From the NCBI RefSeq assembly GCF_000590555.1, contig NC_022198.1, positions 1,256,583 through 1,320,582 on the forward strand: a DNA stretch of 64,000 bases, read 5' to 3'. The notes under the pieces are model-generated. The model had not been told where the DNA came from. It was given only the letters and a program-made list of their open reading frames with translations, and ran no database searches. The position numbers and the translations under genes were made by a program. Position 1 is the first letter of the stretch. Every line of letters begins with the position of its first letter. This stretch comes from Corynebacterium argentoratense DSM 44202 (lineage in GTDB: Bacteria; Actinomycetota; Actinomycetes; Mycobacteriales; Mycobacteriaceae). Of this stretch, positions 1 to 8,453 are shown piece by piece.

Positions 1-56
1 GCGTCTTTAATGTCGTCGAGTGTAAACGGCTTGACGATTGCGGTGATGAGTTTCAT
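1..56 (-). CDS. glnK: PII nitrogen regulatory protein GlnK (partial, N-terminus only)
   Basis: Only the first codons lie in the window. Reading the minus strand from ATG at 56 gives MKLITAIVKPFTLDDIKDA, the typical first beta strand and helix of PII signal proteins. PII proteins sense ATP/ADP and 2-oxoglutarate; in corynebacteria GlnK is adenylylated by GlnD and binds the repressor AmtR. The start lies only 7 bp after the ftsY stop codon, so the two genes are probably co-transcribed. In C. glutamicum amtB stands between ftsY and glnK; here it does not. The rest of the gene is off the left edge. Confidence 0.85.
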   Translation of the reverse strand, partial: MKLITAIVKPFTLDDIKD

Positions 57-63
57 CGGATCG

Positions 64-1329
64 TTATCCCAGGAGAGCGTCGATGAAGGCTTCAGGCTCG
101 AACGGCGCCAGGTCGTCTGCGCCTTCACCGAGGCCAACAAGTTTAACTGGCACTCCGAGTTCCTCTTGAACTTGGAAGACAATGCCTCCCTTGGCTGTGC
201 CATCGAGTTTGGTCAGCACTACGCCGGTGATGTCTACGACGTCGCGGAATGTGCGGGCTTGCATCAGTCCGTTTTGGCCAATGGTTGCGTCCAAAACGAG
301 CAGCACTTCGTCTACGTTGGCTTTCTTTTCGACCACGCGCTTGACCTTGCCGAGCTGGTCCATCAGACCAACTGAGGTGTGGAGTCGACCAGCGGTGTCC
401 ACGAGCACAACATCGACTCCCGTGTCAACGCCGCGGGCAACAGCATCAAATGCGACAGACGCGGGATCAGCGCCCTCATTTCCGCGGACTGTTTCTGCAC
501 CAACGCGGCGCCCCCAGGTTTCCAGCTGGTCGGCTGCGGCAGCACGGAACGTATCCGCAGCGCCCAAAAGTACCGTGTGGCCCATGGAGACAAGGACGCG
601 CGCCAATTTACCGGTGGTGGTGGTTTTGCCAGTTCCGTTGACACCGACGACCAGCACAACAGCAGGCTTACCTTCGGCGGGCATTGCTTTGACTGCGCGG
701 TTGAGGTCGGGTTTGCATGCCTCGATGAGTGTTTCACGGAGCATGGCCTTGGCCTCATCCTCATTAGTGACGCCGCGTTGCGCAATCTTGTCGCGAAGAG
801 CCTCAACGACGCGCATGGTGGTGGCGGTTCCAAGATCAGCCATCAGCAGGGTGTCTTCAATTTCCTCCCAGGCGTCCTCGTCAAGATCACCCGCGCTGAG
901 GATTCCCAGCACGCCCTGCCCAATAACATTTTGGGAGCGCGACAGTCGACCACGCAGCTTACCCAACCGACCAGCTGCAGGCGCGGGTTCATCGATCTGC
1001 TGTGCAGGCTCCGGCTCGACCACCGGCTCCGGCTCGACCACCGGTTCCGGCTGCGCTACAGGGCGGGGTTGATCCACCACCAGCTTCTCGCGAGGCTTGT
1101 CCTCAGCCGGGGCGAAATTAAATCCGCCCTGGCTGGTGTAGTTACCCGACTGGGTACTCTGGTCGATTTCTTTAGGCTGCTCCTCTTTGTTAAAGGAGAT
1201 AGTCTTGTTCTTTTTGCGTTGCAGCCCGAGCACCACGATTAGTGCAACGATCAACACTGCAACGACTAGGGCCAGCAAAACCAACAAGAGAACCGAGTTT
1301 GTCATGCTGTCCATAGTAGCCAGCGGCAC
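64..1329 (-). CDS. ftsY: Signal recognition particle receptor FtsY
   Basis: SRP receptor GTPase that docks the Ffh/4.5S RNA-ribosome complex at the membrane for co-translational insertion. One N-terminal membrane segment (about residues 11-36), then a variable acidic and proline-rich linker with PEPVVEPEP repeats (about 90-110). The NG domain follows, with the G1 loop GVNGTGKTT (about 229-237), DTAGR (about 311) and TKLDG (about 373). The length of 421 aa counts from GTG at 1329; two in-frame ATGs at 1314 and 1305 are possible starts, and MTNSVLL at 1305 would put the membrane segment right at the N-terminus. It lies between the large 1183-aa gene upstream and glnK downstream. Confidence 0.95.
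   Translation of the reverse strand: MPLATMDSMTNSVLLLVLLALVVAVLIVALIVVLGLQRKKNKTISFNKEEQPKEIDQSTQSGNYTSQGGFNFAPAEDKPREKLVVDQPRPVAQPEPVVEPEPVVEPEPAQQIDEPAPAAGRLGKLRGRLSRSQNVIGQGVLGILSAGDLDEDAWEEIEDTLLMADLGTATTMRVVEALRDKIAQRGVTNEDEAKAMLRETLIEACKPDLNRAVKAMPAEGKPAVVLVVGVNGTGKTTTTGKLARVLVSMGHTVLLGAADTFRAAAADQLETWGRRVGAETVRGNEGADPASVAFDAVARGVDTGVDVVLVDTAGRLHTSVGLMDQLGKVKRVVEKKANVDEVLLVLDATIGQNGLMQARTFRDVVDITGVVLTKLDGTAKGGIVFQVQEELGVPVKLVGLGEGADDLAPFEPEAFIDALLG
1007..1052. repeat. 18-bp tandem repeat inside ftsY linker
   Basis: Two perfect copies of GGCTCCGGCTCGACCACC (1007-1024 and 1025-1042) and a diverged partial third copy (1043-1052). The unit length is a multiple of three, so the frame is kept; the repeats encode the PEPVVE units of the FtsY linker. 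Copy number could vary between strains without breaking the gene. Confidence 0.8.
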
Positions 1330-1347
1330 CCAACTGCGGGGATTTGG

Positions 1348-4300
1348 CTATCCCGCTAGACCAGGAAACTTCGTTGCGATCACCATCGCCTCAGCAGCAA
1401 CGAGGTCACCAGTGACCAGGTCAGGCACAAGTTCGGCCATCGCCGCCCACGCTGGAGCAGCAGAGGCGAGCACCTTTGATTTGCCCATCAACCCGTGAGC
1501 CTGCATGCGTGCAGCCAGGGCAAACACGATGGATATCACCGGAACGAGTGCCCACAAATTATCGGAATTTTCGGTGTCGACACCGTCCAACTTGTCGAAA
1601 CGCACACGGGCTGCCCCATACAATGCACGCTGCGCACCCTTGAGGCCCTTGAGCAAAGCGACAGCGGACTTAATCGCCTCACGGTCTTCCAACAAGCTTC
1701 CTAGCTCTTCTCGCCTGTTGAATGCTTCAAACACTGCCAGTAGACGCGCAGAGTCTTCCATAATCGGCCCCGGGACAATCTGCGCCTGCGAGAAGAACAT
1801 ATCCAATAGCGCTTGCTGTTGGGCAGGCGCCATGTGAGCAATGGCCACAGTCGATGCGTCAATGCATGCTGCCTCCAACGTGGCGTCACGCCCAGTCGCA
1901 AGGGTTTCAACCAAGCGGTGACCAAATTCCTGTTCTAATTCCGAGCGCAGTGAGCGAACCAGCACCGGATCAGGGTCGACAGGTCCCTCTGCCCCCTGGG
2001 CGCCGACCAATACTGTGTTTAAGTCAGCGAGTTTTTCCAACGCTGCAATCCATGGGGCCCTATGCACACCGTCAGCTGCTTGTTCAGCATCAAACAGCTT
2101 GTTGACAAGGGTCGCGGAAATCAATTGACGAGGTTTGAGCTCTGCGGGAACCAATGACTGCGACAAGCCGCCCAAAGCCTGCCGCGGGTGTGCCGCAAGT
2201 GCCTCACGCGCAGCCTCAGCGGTACGAGCCATCACCGGTGCGGAACCCAACTCGGAGACGTACTCCCACAACAGCGGCACAATCCGCTCACTCGAAGGAA
2301 CAGATTCTGACTCGCCTGCAAAGAAGGCGGACAGTTGGGCGAAGTCTTCCGGCTGCGCCTTAAAGAACCCTGGCTGCGTAACTTCAAAGGAATCCACCCC
2401 CGGAGTCAACGGGGCACGCAAGGTATTGAACTTATCGGCAGAAAACAGCTGCACCGCCAAGGGGCCTGCATCAACAAAGCTCTCCGGTAGAGGGGCCTTT
2501 CCGTCACGCACCTCAATGGTCACTCCAGGGCACCACGGCGCCGTCAACGGCCACACCCACGCACCCAGAGCGCGCTCCGCGACGTCATCAAAAATGATTG
2601 AACCATCACTGAGCTCTGCGCCCTTAGCGTCCGGCACGGTTGAAATTTCCGCGAGGTTAACCGACACACGCCTGTCGCTTCGCTTGTCTGTCCACTCCAA
2701 ATCCAAGCGGCCGGACACCATCCCAGACATAGCCCGCGCGAGCGCCCGCATCGGTACGCAATAGGTCACTTCATCTTCCGCGGTCAGCTTCACCGTACGC
2801 AACGGCGTCCCATGCTGATTGCGCACGCTAGCCTTCGGATCAACCAACACACCAGGCAATTTGGTCACCCGGACGCGCAGCACGCCATCGGGGTCAAAAG
2901 AACGCGGCTGGGCGACCATGCGGGTGGTTCGCCACATCGACGGCTGGGTGATCATCGGAATGTCGAACCTCAGGCGCGGAGGCTTAAACCACACCGGCAT
3001 CGCGTCGCCTTCCTCAGTCGACACGACAAACTCCGCCCCCGGCGCGGTGGGCTCGACACTAATGATGCGCGATGGAGAAATATCAAAAGGCTTCTCACCT
3101 GCACGTACGCTGAGCTGTGCGGCGGATAGTCCTTCGATGGAGGGGATACGGAAGGAGCTGCACGCACCGGAAACATCGAAGGTGGAGTCGATGCCTTCGA
3201 TGATGGCGAATTCGTGTCGGAAGGATTCGTTGCGGGGGCCGCGGATCCGTACGTGGTACTCCCCTACCCATGGGGCGTCGTAGAGGGTGGAGTCGAACAC
3301 TTCGAATTCTCCACCTTCGGCCGGGATTTCTAGGGGCTCCGGCGGGGAGACTTCTTCGCCGGAGTTGTCTGCGCCGGCGAAGGAGCTGATGGTCATGTAC
3401 CAGGTTTCGGTGTCTCCAGAGACGGTGGGCGGGAATTCTGCGACGAGGGATGCTCCAAATACGGGCAGCCGCGTGGTTGATCGCAGGCACGGTACTGGGT
3501 CGGAGGGGTCGCGGAAGATGACGCGTTGCCGTGGGTCTACTGCTCGGATGTGCGTGGTGATGCTGGGTGTGTCCCCTGCTTGGGTGATGGTGAGGCTGTC
3601 GGCTTGTTCGGTGCTGACTAGGTAGGCGCTCCAGCCGTCCCAGCCTGCAGGTTCGAAGGTGTCTTCGATGCTCAGTTCCTGCCCGCTGACAACGTCGTGG
3701 ATGCTGCTGTCGGTGGGACACACAACCCACACGTGTCCGTAGTGCACGGAGCGTTTGTCGGTGATGTTTTGCCCTTTGGGGGTGAAGATGAGCACGGGGT
3801 CTGCTGCGTCGACGCAGGGAACGATCCACTGGGTATCGGTCATTGAGGCTGTCACGGTGATTTCGCGCGCCTGGTGTTCGATGGCGACGTCGAGGGCTTC
3901 GCTGAGCGCGTTGACTTCTCCCCACGGTTTGGAGGTGCGGTAGACGCGCGTGTTGTCGCCGACGCGGATGCGCCACGCTATTTCGGCGTCCGGGTGCTCG
4001 AGTGGTTGTTCAGGCAGGCGCAGGCAGACTTTGCGGCGTCGGGTGTCCAGAATGAGCCGCGGCGTGCGTTCGCGTGTGGCGGTACCGACAGCGACGTGGC
4101 GATATGTTGTGCCTGCGGGGCGTTCTTTGAGTTCTGCTGTTGTGGATTCGACCACTGCGACGGGTACGCCTTGGTTAACGAGGTCTGGGATTTGGTCACT
4201 CCAGCGGGGCTCGTCGATGGTGAAGGCGCGGACAGTGGCCACTGCGGTTATTAATTGGGTGATGACGTCGCGGTGTGTTGCGGCTGCACGCAAAGTTAGC

Positions 4301-4899
4301 GGTGAGCTGAAGTCATATTCGGGGGCTGCGTGTGCTTCGTCTTCTTCAGCGCCTTGTGTTAGTGCACCTAGTGCTGCGTCAACGTCTGCATCGTGTGCGT
4401 CTAGTGCCGCGAGGATGCTGACTACTTCGGGGTTGTTGAGGCCCGCGTGGAGGGCACAGAGGGCGGCATCGCTGGTGTCGCTCTCCGGGGCGCCGGCCTC
4501 GAGCTCCGCGGCGTCAAGAAGGCTGCGAATGAAACCCTCGGTACTCAGGCAGTCACCCAGTGCCTCAGCTGCGGTGCCGTGGATACCAAGCCCAGCAATG
4601 TATTCGGCGACGAAGGCGCCCCCGTCGACCGTCCGCGCACCGCGGGAGCACAGTGTGGCGCTGGCCAGACGCGGCGTCATCAATAGAAGTTCGCGCGGGT
4701 CCGCCCCTGCAGTGATTTGCCGGTTGAGAAAAATGCCGTAGAAGCGTTCCAGCAGGTCAAGCTCGTCTGAAGGGATGTTTGCTTCGAAGAACCACGGCGC
4801 GGATAGTCGTGTTTGCAATTCGACTTCGGTCCGTGACGCCCACCCGAGTAGGGAATCGGAAAGATCTGCAATCGGATGTGGTGCGGCGGCTTCAGTCAT
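1348..4899 (-). CDS. Conserved hypothetical protein, 1183 aa, between ftsY and smc
   Basis: Not recognised as any characterised family. A very large, acidic, apparently soluble protein with no signal peptide and no convincing membrane span. The N-terminal third is helical and rich in Ala, Asp and Glu. The middle has many alternating hydrophobic stretches with W/Y residues, such as GDTETWYMTISSF and GEYHVRIRGPRN, which look like beta-sandwich repeats (inference). The C-terminus is helical again and ends near MQAHGLMGKSK. A gene of unknown function at this place next to smc is, from memory, usual in corynebacteria. The start is ATG at 4899, with a -10 box TATTAT 8 nt upstream. Base composition changes sharply inside the gene near 3125. 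smc ends 28 bp upstream of this gene. Confidence 0.7.
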   Translation of the reverse strand: MTEAAAPHPIADLSDSLLGWASRTEVELQTRLSAPWFFEANIPSDELDLLERFYGIFLNRQITAGADPRELLLMTPRLASATLCSRGARTVDGGAFVAEYIAGLGIHGTAAEALGDCLSTEGFIRSLLDAAELEAGAPESDTSDAALCALHAGLNNPEVVSILAALDAHDADVDAALGALTQGAEEDEAHAAPEYDFSSPLTLRAAATHRDVITQLITAVATVRAFTIDEPRWSDQIPDLVNQGVPVAVVESTTAELKERPAGTTYRHVAVGTATRERTPRLILDTRRRKVCLRLPEQPLEHPDAEIAWRIRVGDNTRVYRTSKPWGEVNALSEALDVAIEHQAREITVTASMTDTQWIVPCVDAADPVLIFTPKGQNITDKRSVHYGHVWVVCPTDSSIHDVVSGQELSIEDTFEPAGWDGWSAYLVSTEQADSLTITQAGDTPSITTHIRAVDPRQRVIFRDPSDPVPCLRSTTRLPVFGASLVAEFPPTVSGDTETWYMTISSFAGADNSGEEVSPPEPLEIPAEGGEFEVFDSTLYDAPWVGEYHVRIRGPRNESFRHEFAIIEGIDSTFDVSGACSSFRIPSIEGLSAAQLSVRAGEKPFDISPSRIISVEPTAPGAEFVVSTEEGDAMPVWFKPPRLRFDIPMITQPSMWRTTRMVAQPRSFDPDGVLRVRVTKLPGVLVDPKASVRNQHGTPLRTVKLTAEDEVTYCVPMRALARAMSGMVSGRLDLEWTDKRSDRRVSVNLAEISTVPDAKGAELSDGSIIFDDVAERALGAWVWPLTAPWCPGVTIEVRDGKAPLPESFVDAGPLAVQLFSADKFNTLRAPLTPGVDSFEVTQPGFFKAQPEDFAQLSAFFAGESESVPSSERIVPLLWEYVSELGSAPVMARTAEAAREALAAHPRQALGGLSQSLVPAELKPRQLISATLVNKLFDAEQAADGVHRAPWIAALEKLADLNTVLVGAQGAEGPVDPDPVLVRSLRSELEQEFGHRLVETLATGRDATLEAACIDASTVAIAHMAPAQQQALLDMFFSQAQIVPGPIMEDSARLLAVFEAFNRREELGSLLEDREAIKSAVALLKGLKGAQRALYGAARVRFDKLDGVDTENSDNLWALVPVISIVFALAARMQAHGLMGKSKVLASAAPAWAAMAELVPDLVTGDLVAAEAMVIATKFPGLAG

Positions 4900-4907
4900 G
4901 GACGCAA

Positions 4908-4913
4908 ATAATA
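4908..4913 (-). promoter_or_regulatory. -10 box (leaderless) for the 1183-aa gene
   Basis: TATTAT on the minus strand, 8 nt before ATG at 4899 and with no Shine-Dalgarno sequence between. The spacing fits transcription starting at the A of the ATG. Confidence 0.5.
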
Positions 4914-4927
4914 CCAGCCGCCCAACG

Positions 4928-7900
4928 CTACGCTGGCGACATGCGTTGACTGATCACCCTGGTCACACCATCGCCGCGCATGGTCACGCCGTAAAGCACG
5001 TTAGCGACATCCATGGTGGGCTTTTGGTGGGTGATGACAATCAGCTGACTGGATTGCCTGAGCTGCTCAAACAGGTTGATCAAGCGGCGCAGGTTGACAT
5101 CATCGAGCGCTGCTTCGACCTCGTCCATGACGTAGAAGGGGCTGGGGCGTGCCTTGAAGATGGCCACGAGCATCGCCAGCGCGGTGAGTGATTTTTCACC
5201 ACCGGACAGCAGCGATAGGCGTCTGACTCGCTTGCCTGGCGGCCGGGCTTCGACCTCGATGCCTGTTGTGAGCATGTCGTCCGGGTCGGTGAGCACCAAG
5301 CGGCCTTCGCCCCCGGGGAACAGAGTGGAGAACACTTCGGGGAAGGCGGCCTCGACATCAGCCCACGCGTCGCTAAACAGCTGCAGAATCTTGTCATCCA
5401 CTTCATTGATGACGTCGCGTAAGTCAGCGCGCGCCTGTTCGACATCGGCTAGCTGCGTGTTGAGGTATTCGAAGCGTTCCTGCAGGGCTTTGTATTCTTC
5501 CAGAGCCAGTGGATTGACTTTGCCGAGGGCCTGGAGGTCTTTTTCTGCCTTTTTGAGAGTGCGCTGCCAGTGTTCGCGGTCGAAGTCTTCGTCAATGGGG
5601 TTATCGGCTAGTAGTTCCTCGACGCTGAGGCCCAACTGTTCGACGACTGTGGCTTCGGCTTCTTCGGCACGCACTTGTGCCCTGCTGCGGGCGACGTCGG
5701 CGGCATGGTTTTTGTCCGACAGGAGTGCCTTGTGCACTTCGAGGGTGTGTGCGGCGTCTTTGGCTTGAGCCAGTGCGGCGCTCGCGGTGTTTTTCTGTTC
5801 GGCAAGCTGATCCCTGGTGGCGGTTGCCTCACTAATTTCGGTTTCGAGTCGTTGGGCGAGGATCGTTGCGCATTCCATGACGACTTCGGCTACGCGTGCT
5901 TGGTGTTGCTTCGCTGCCATCGCTTTGTCGTGCGCCGCCCGCGCTTCGAGGCTTTGTTGTGCTTGCCTGCGTAGTGCCTCACCGTGCCCGCGTGCTTGGT
6001 GTGCGCGTTCCTCTGCGGTTCGAACCGATAGTCGGGCTTCCATTTCCATGGCTTTAATTTGCGCGAGTTCCGCCTGGGCTTGGTCGCGCTCTGCGGTGGA
6101 GGGTTCCTCGGCGTCTTCGGGTTGTTCGACCCGTTCCAGCCTGTCGTTGGCTTCGGCTAGTTGCTGCTCGATGTCAGCGACGCGTTGCTGTGCGGCAACC
6201 AGCCGGGCTGTGATTTTTTCGTGGGCTTTTTTCGCATGTTCGTGGGCGTTTGCTGCCTGGTTGTGTTCGCGTTCGAGTGCGGTGACCGCGGCGTCATGTT
6301 CCTTAATTTTTGACGCCGCGGTGGCTGCAGCAATGCGGGCGTCCTGGGCCGCGGTGCGCGCTCCAGCCAAGGTGCCTTGCATCTGCTCTAACTCTTCAGT
6401 TACGGCAGCCAGCTGGGCTTGTGCACGGGCGATATCCGCACCTACTTCGACTGGTGTGGGGCTGCCTTGTCCCACCACACACCAGCCCTGGCCGAACAGG
6501 CGGCCGCTGGGGGTGACCACGCGCAGACGGGGCTCAGTGACCACCACATCAATGGCCTGAGCTGTGCTTTCTACAACGGCAACATCCACCAAGATCCGGT
6601 TGAGAGCCACCGCCACTGGGGACACCCCATGACCCTGCCCATCCGAATCCTTAAAGTCGATGTGGTCAAGCAACCATGATGCGCCAGCTGGCAAGTCAAT
6701 ATCCAAACGCCACGACTGTGCGTTACCCGGTGACAACAATGCCACGCGATCAACCGCGGCGTCATCAATTCCGGCCAGAGCCTCGGCGAGTTTGTGCGCC
6801 GAGGCAGGCACATCGCGGGCCACGAAAGCCGAAGCGAAATCACCCAAAGCACTGGCCAAAGCTTTATCAAAACCATCCTCAGCCGACAGAAACTCAGCTA
6901 CCGGAGCAAGCGTGCCCACATGATCTGCAGCTGAGGCCGACTGCTGCCGAACCTGGGAGCCCAAAGTATCGATCGTTGCTTGCAGGCGCGACACTGTGCG
7001 TTCCAGCTCCCGCTCCCGCGCGGTGAGTTCATCCACGCGAGCTTCTGCAGCTTTCGCCTCTGACTGTGCTTGCGCGTCGGCTTGCGCCAGAGGCTCGCGG
7101 GTGGAAGATGAGGATGCTTGCGTGTCCACCAGCTGTTCGAGGGCGCGACGCGTCACCTCCACGCGCTCAAAGGCTTCTTCCGCTTGTTCCTCTAAAGACT
7201 CCGCGTCGGCGGCAGCTTGCTCGCGTCGAGCCTCCAGGGACTCCGCTGCAGCAATAAGTTTGATGACGCCCTCACGGCGATCCGCGATAGCCCTGACCTG
7301 CGCCATGTGCTCGCGTTCGGCGTCACGGGCCGTTTGTTCCACCTCTGCGGCTTGGTCTGCGATAACTTCACAGCGCTCCGTAGCGATTACTACCTGCTGC
7401 TCCAACTGCTCTAGTTGAGCATCAGCCTGGTCTGCCCGAGCCTGCAGCTCCTCCGGATCGGGCCCCTGGTAGGCGCTTAACTGACCCGTGTTGGAGGCTC
7501 GCTCGCGAGCGATACGCTCCGTTGCCTGGGTGCGCTCGAACAATGCTGAACAATCAAACCACCGTTGCTGCGCAGCAGCGACCTTGGGTTCAAGCTCTTC
7601 AACTACCCGCTCTAGCTCCTCACGCCGCGCAGCGGCTTCGTCAGCCTGGGCGGTGACTTCTGCGAGCTGTTCAGCGACCAACGCGACGTCATGCTCACTG
7701 CTGTCTACCTGCGCGCGCAAGGTTGTAATCTGGTCTGCTGCCAGCACTAGGCGGGCTTGACGCACCGTCGCCTGGACCGTCGCTGCGCGACTAGCGGCCT
7801 GCGCCTGACGTGCCAACGGTTTGAGTTGGCGCTTAAGTTCGTCAGTGAGGTCGTGCAATCGATCAACATTAGCCTGCATGCTGACGAGCTTGCGCTGGGC

Positions 7901-8428
7901 TTTTTCTTTCCGTCGGCGGTGTTTGAGCACGCCCGCGGCCTCTTCGATAAACGCGCGGCGTTCCTCTGGGCGGGACTCCAGGATTTGAGCCAATCGGCCC
8001 TGGCCGACGATGACGTGCATTTCGCGGCCGATACCGGAGTCACTGAGCAACTCCTGGATGTCCATTAGGCGGGCTTTGGCGCCATTAATTTCGTATTCGC
8101 TTGCCCCGTCGCGGAACATACGACGAGTAATCGACACCTCCGAGTAGTCGATGTCGAGTGCCCCATCGGAATTGTCGATGGTCAGGGTGACTTCTGCACG
8201 TCCGAGAGGTTTCCTGTCCCCCGCCCCGGCAAAGATGACGTCCTGCATCTTCCCGCCGCGCAGGGTTTTAGCTCCCTGCTCCCCCATCACCCACGCCAGG
8301 GCATCCACCACGTTGGATTTGCCGGAGCCATTCGGCCCGACAACGGCACAGATGCCGGGCTCGAATTTCAGGGTGGTTGCTGACGCGAAGGACTTGAATC
8401 CTTTCAGCGTCAGCGATTTTAGGTGCAC
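4928..8428 (-). CDS. smc: Chromosome segregation protein SMC
   Basis: SMC ATPase that with ScpA/ScpB organises and segregates the chromosome. 1166 aa, the usual length. The head has Walker A GPNGSGKSN at about residues 33-41. Long coiled-coil arms rich in Ala, Glu, Gln and Arg flank a hinge at about 500-660 (around GTLAPVAEFLSAEDGF). The C-terminal head has the ABC signature LSGGEKSLTALAM and Walker B FYVMDEVEAALDD. The start is GTG at 8428 (MHLKSLTLKGFKSF), with TAAAAT 6 nt upstream. The arm region carries a perfect 12-bp DNA hairpin at 6285-6322 made of two opposed copies of the dispersed motif. Confidence 0.97.
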   Translation of the reverse strand: MHLKSLTLKGFKSFASATTLKFEPGICAVVGPNGSGKSNVVDALAWVMGEQGAKTLRGGKMQDVIFAGAGDRKPLGRAEVTLTIDNSDGALDIDYSEVSITRRMFRDGASEYEINGAKARLMDIQELLSDSGIGREMHVIVGQGRLAQILESRPEERRAFIEEAAGVLKHRRRKEKAQRKLVSMQANVDRLHDLTDELKRQLKPLARQAQAASRAATVQATVRQARLVLAADQITTLRAQVDSSEHDVALVAEQLAEVTAQADEAAARREELERVVEELEPKVAAAQQRWFDCSALFERTQATERIARERASNTGQLSAYQGPDPEELQARADQADAQLEQLEQQVVIATERCEVIADQAAEVEQTARDAEREHMAQVRAIADRREGVIKLIAAAESLEARREQAAADAESLEEQAEEAFERVEVTRRALEQLVDTQASSSSTREPLAQADAQAQSEAKAAEARVDELTARERELERTVSRLQATIDTLGSQVRQQSASAADHVGTLAPVAEFLSAEDGFDKALASALGDFASAFVARDVPASAHKLAEALAGIDDAAVDRVALLSPGNAQSWRLDIDLPAGASWLLDHIDFKDSDGQGHGVSPVAVALNRILVDVAVVESTAQAIDVVVTEPRLRVVTPSGRLFGQGWCVVGQGSPTPVEVGADIARAQAQLAAVTEELEQMQGTLAGARTAAQDARIAAATAASKIKEHDAAVTALEREHNQAANAHEHAKKAHEKITARLVAAQQRVADIEQQLAEANDRLERVEQPEDAEEPSTAERDQAQAELAQIKAMEMEARLSVRTAEERAHQARGHGEALRRQAQQSLEARAAHDKAMAAKQHQARVAEVVMECATILAQRLETEISEATATRDQLAEQKNTASAALAQAKDAAHTLEVHKALLSDKNHAADVARSRAQVRAEEAEATVVEQLGLSVEELLADNPIDEDFDREHWQRTLKKAEKDLQALGKVNPLALEEYKALQERFEYLNTQLADVEQARADLRDVINEVDDKILQLFSDAWADVEAAFPEVFSTLFPGGEGRLVLTDPDDMLTTGIEVEARPPGKRVRRLSLLSGGEKSLTALAMLVAIFKARPSPFYVMDEVEAALDDVNLRRLINLFEQLRQSSQLIVITHQKPTMDVANVLYGVTMRGDGVTRVISQRMSPA
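6285..6322. repeat. 12-bp perfect inverted repeat inside smc
   Basis: ACCGCGGCGTCA (6285-6296) and TGACGCCGCGGT (6311-6322) are exact reverse complements separated by 14 nt. Each arm contains one copy of the dispersed motif. It lies in coding sequence for a coiled-coil arm, read as AASKIKEHDAAV. Confidence 0.8.
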
Positions 8429-8434
8429 GCCGGT

Positions 8435-8440
8435 ATTTTA
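8435..8440 (-). promoter_or_regulatory. -10 box (leaderless) for smc
   Basis: TAAAAT on the minus strand, 6 nt before GTG at 8428. There is no ribosome binding site in between, which favours this GTG as a leaderless start. Confidence 0.45.
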
Positions 8441-8453
8441 ACCGCTTTGCCCC

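Noticed and set aside
237..247. Further motif-like sites such as GACGTCGCG at 238 and 33892 and GACGCCGCG at 33907
   Set aside because: They lack the T before GACG, so they were not counted among the 40 core copies; they may be decayed copies.
182..1072. 296-aa Ser/Thr-rich plus-strand frame opposite ftsY
   Set aside because: Antisense shadow; composition is what the reverse complement of the FtsY frame gives.
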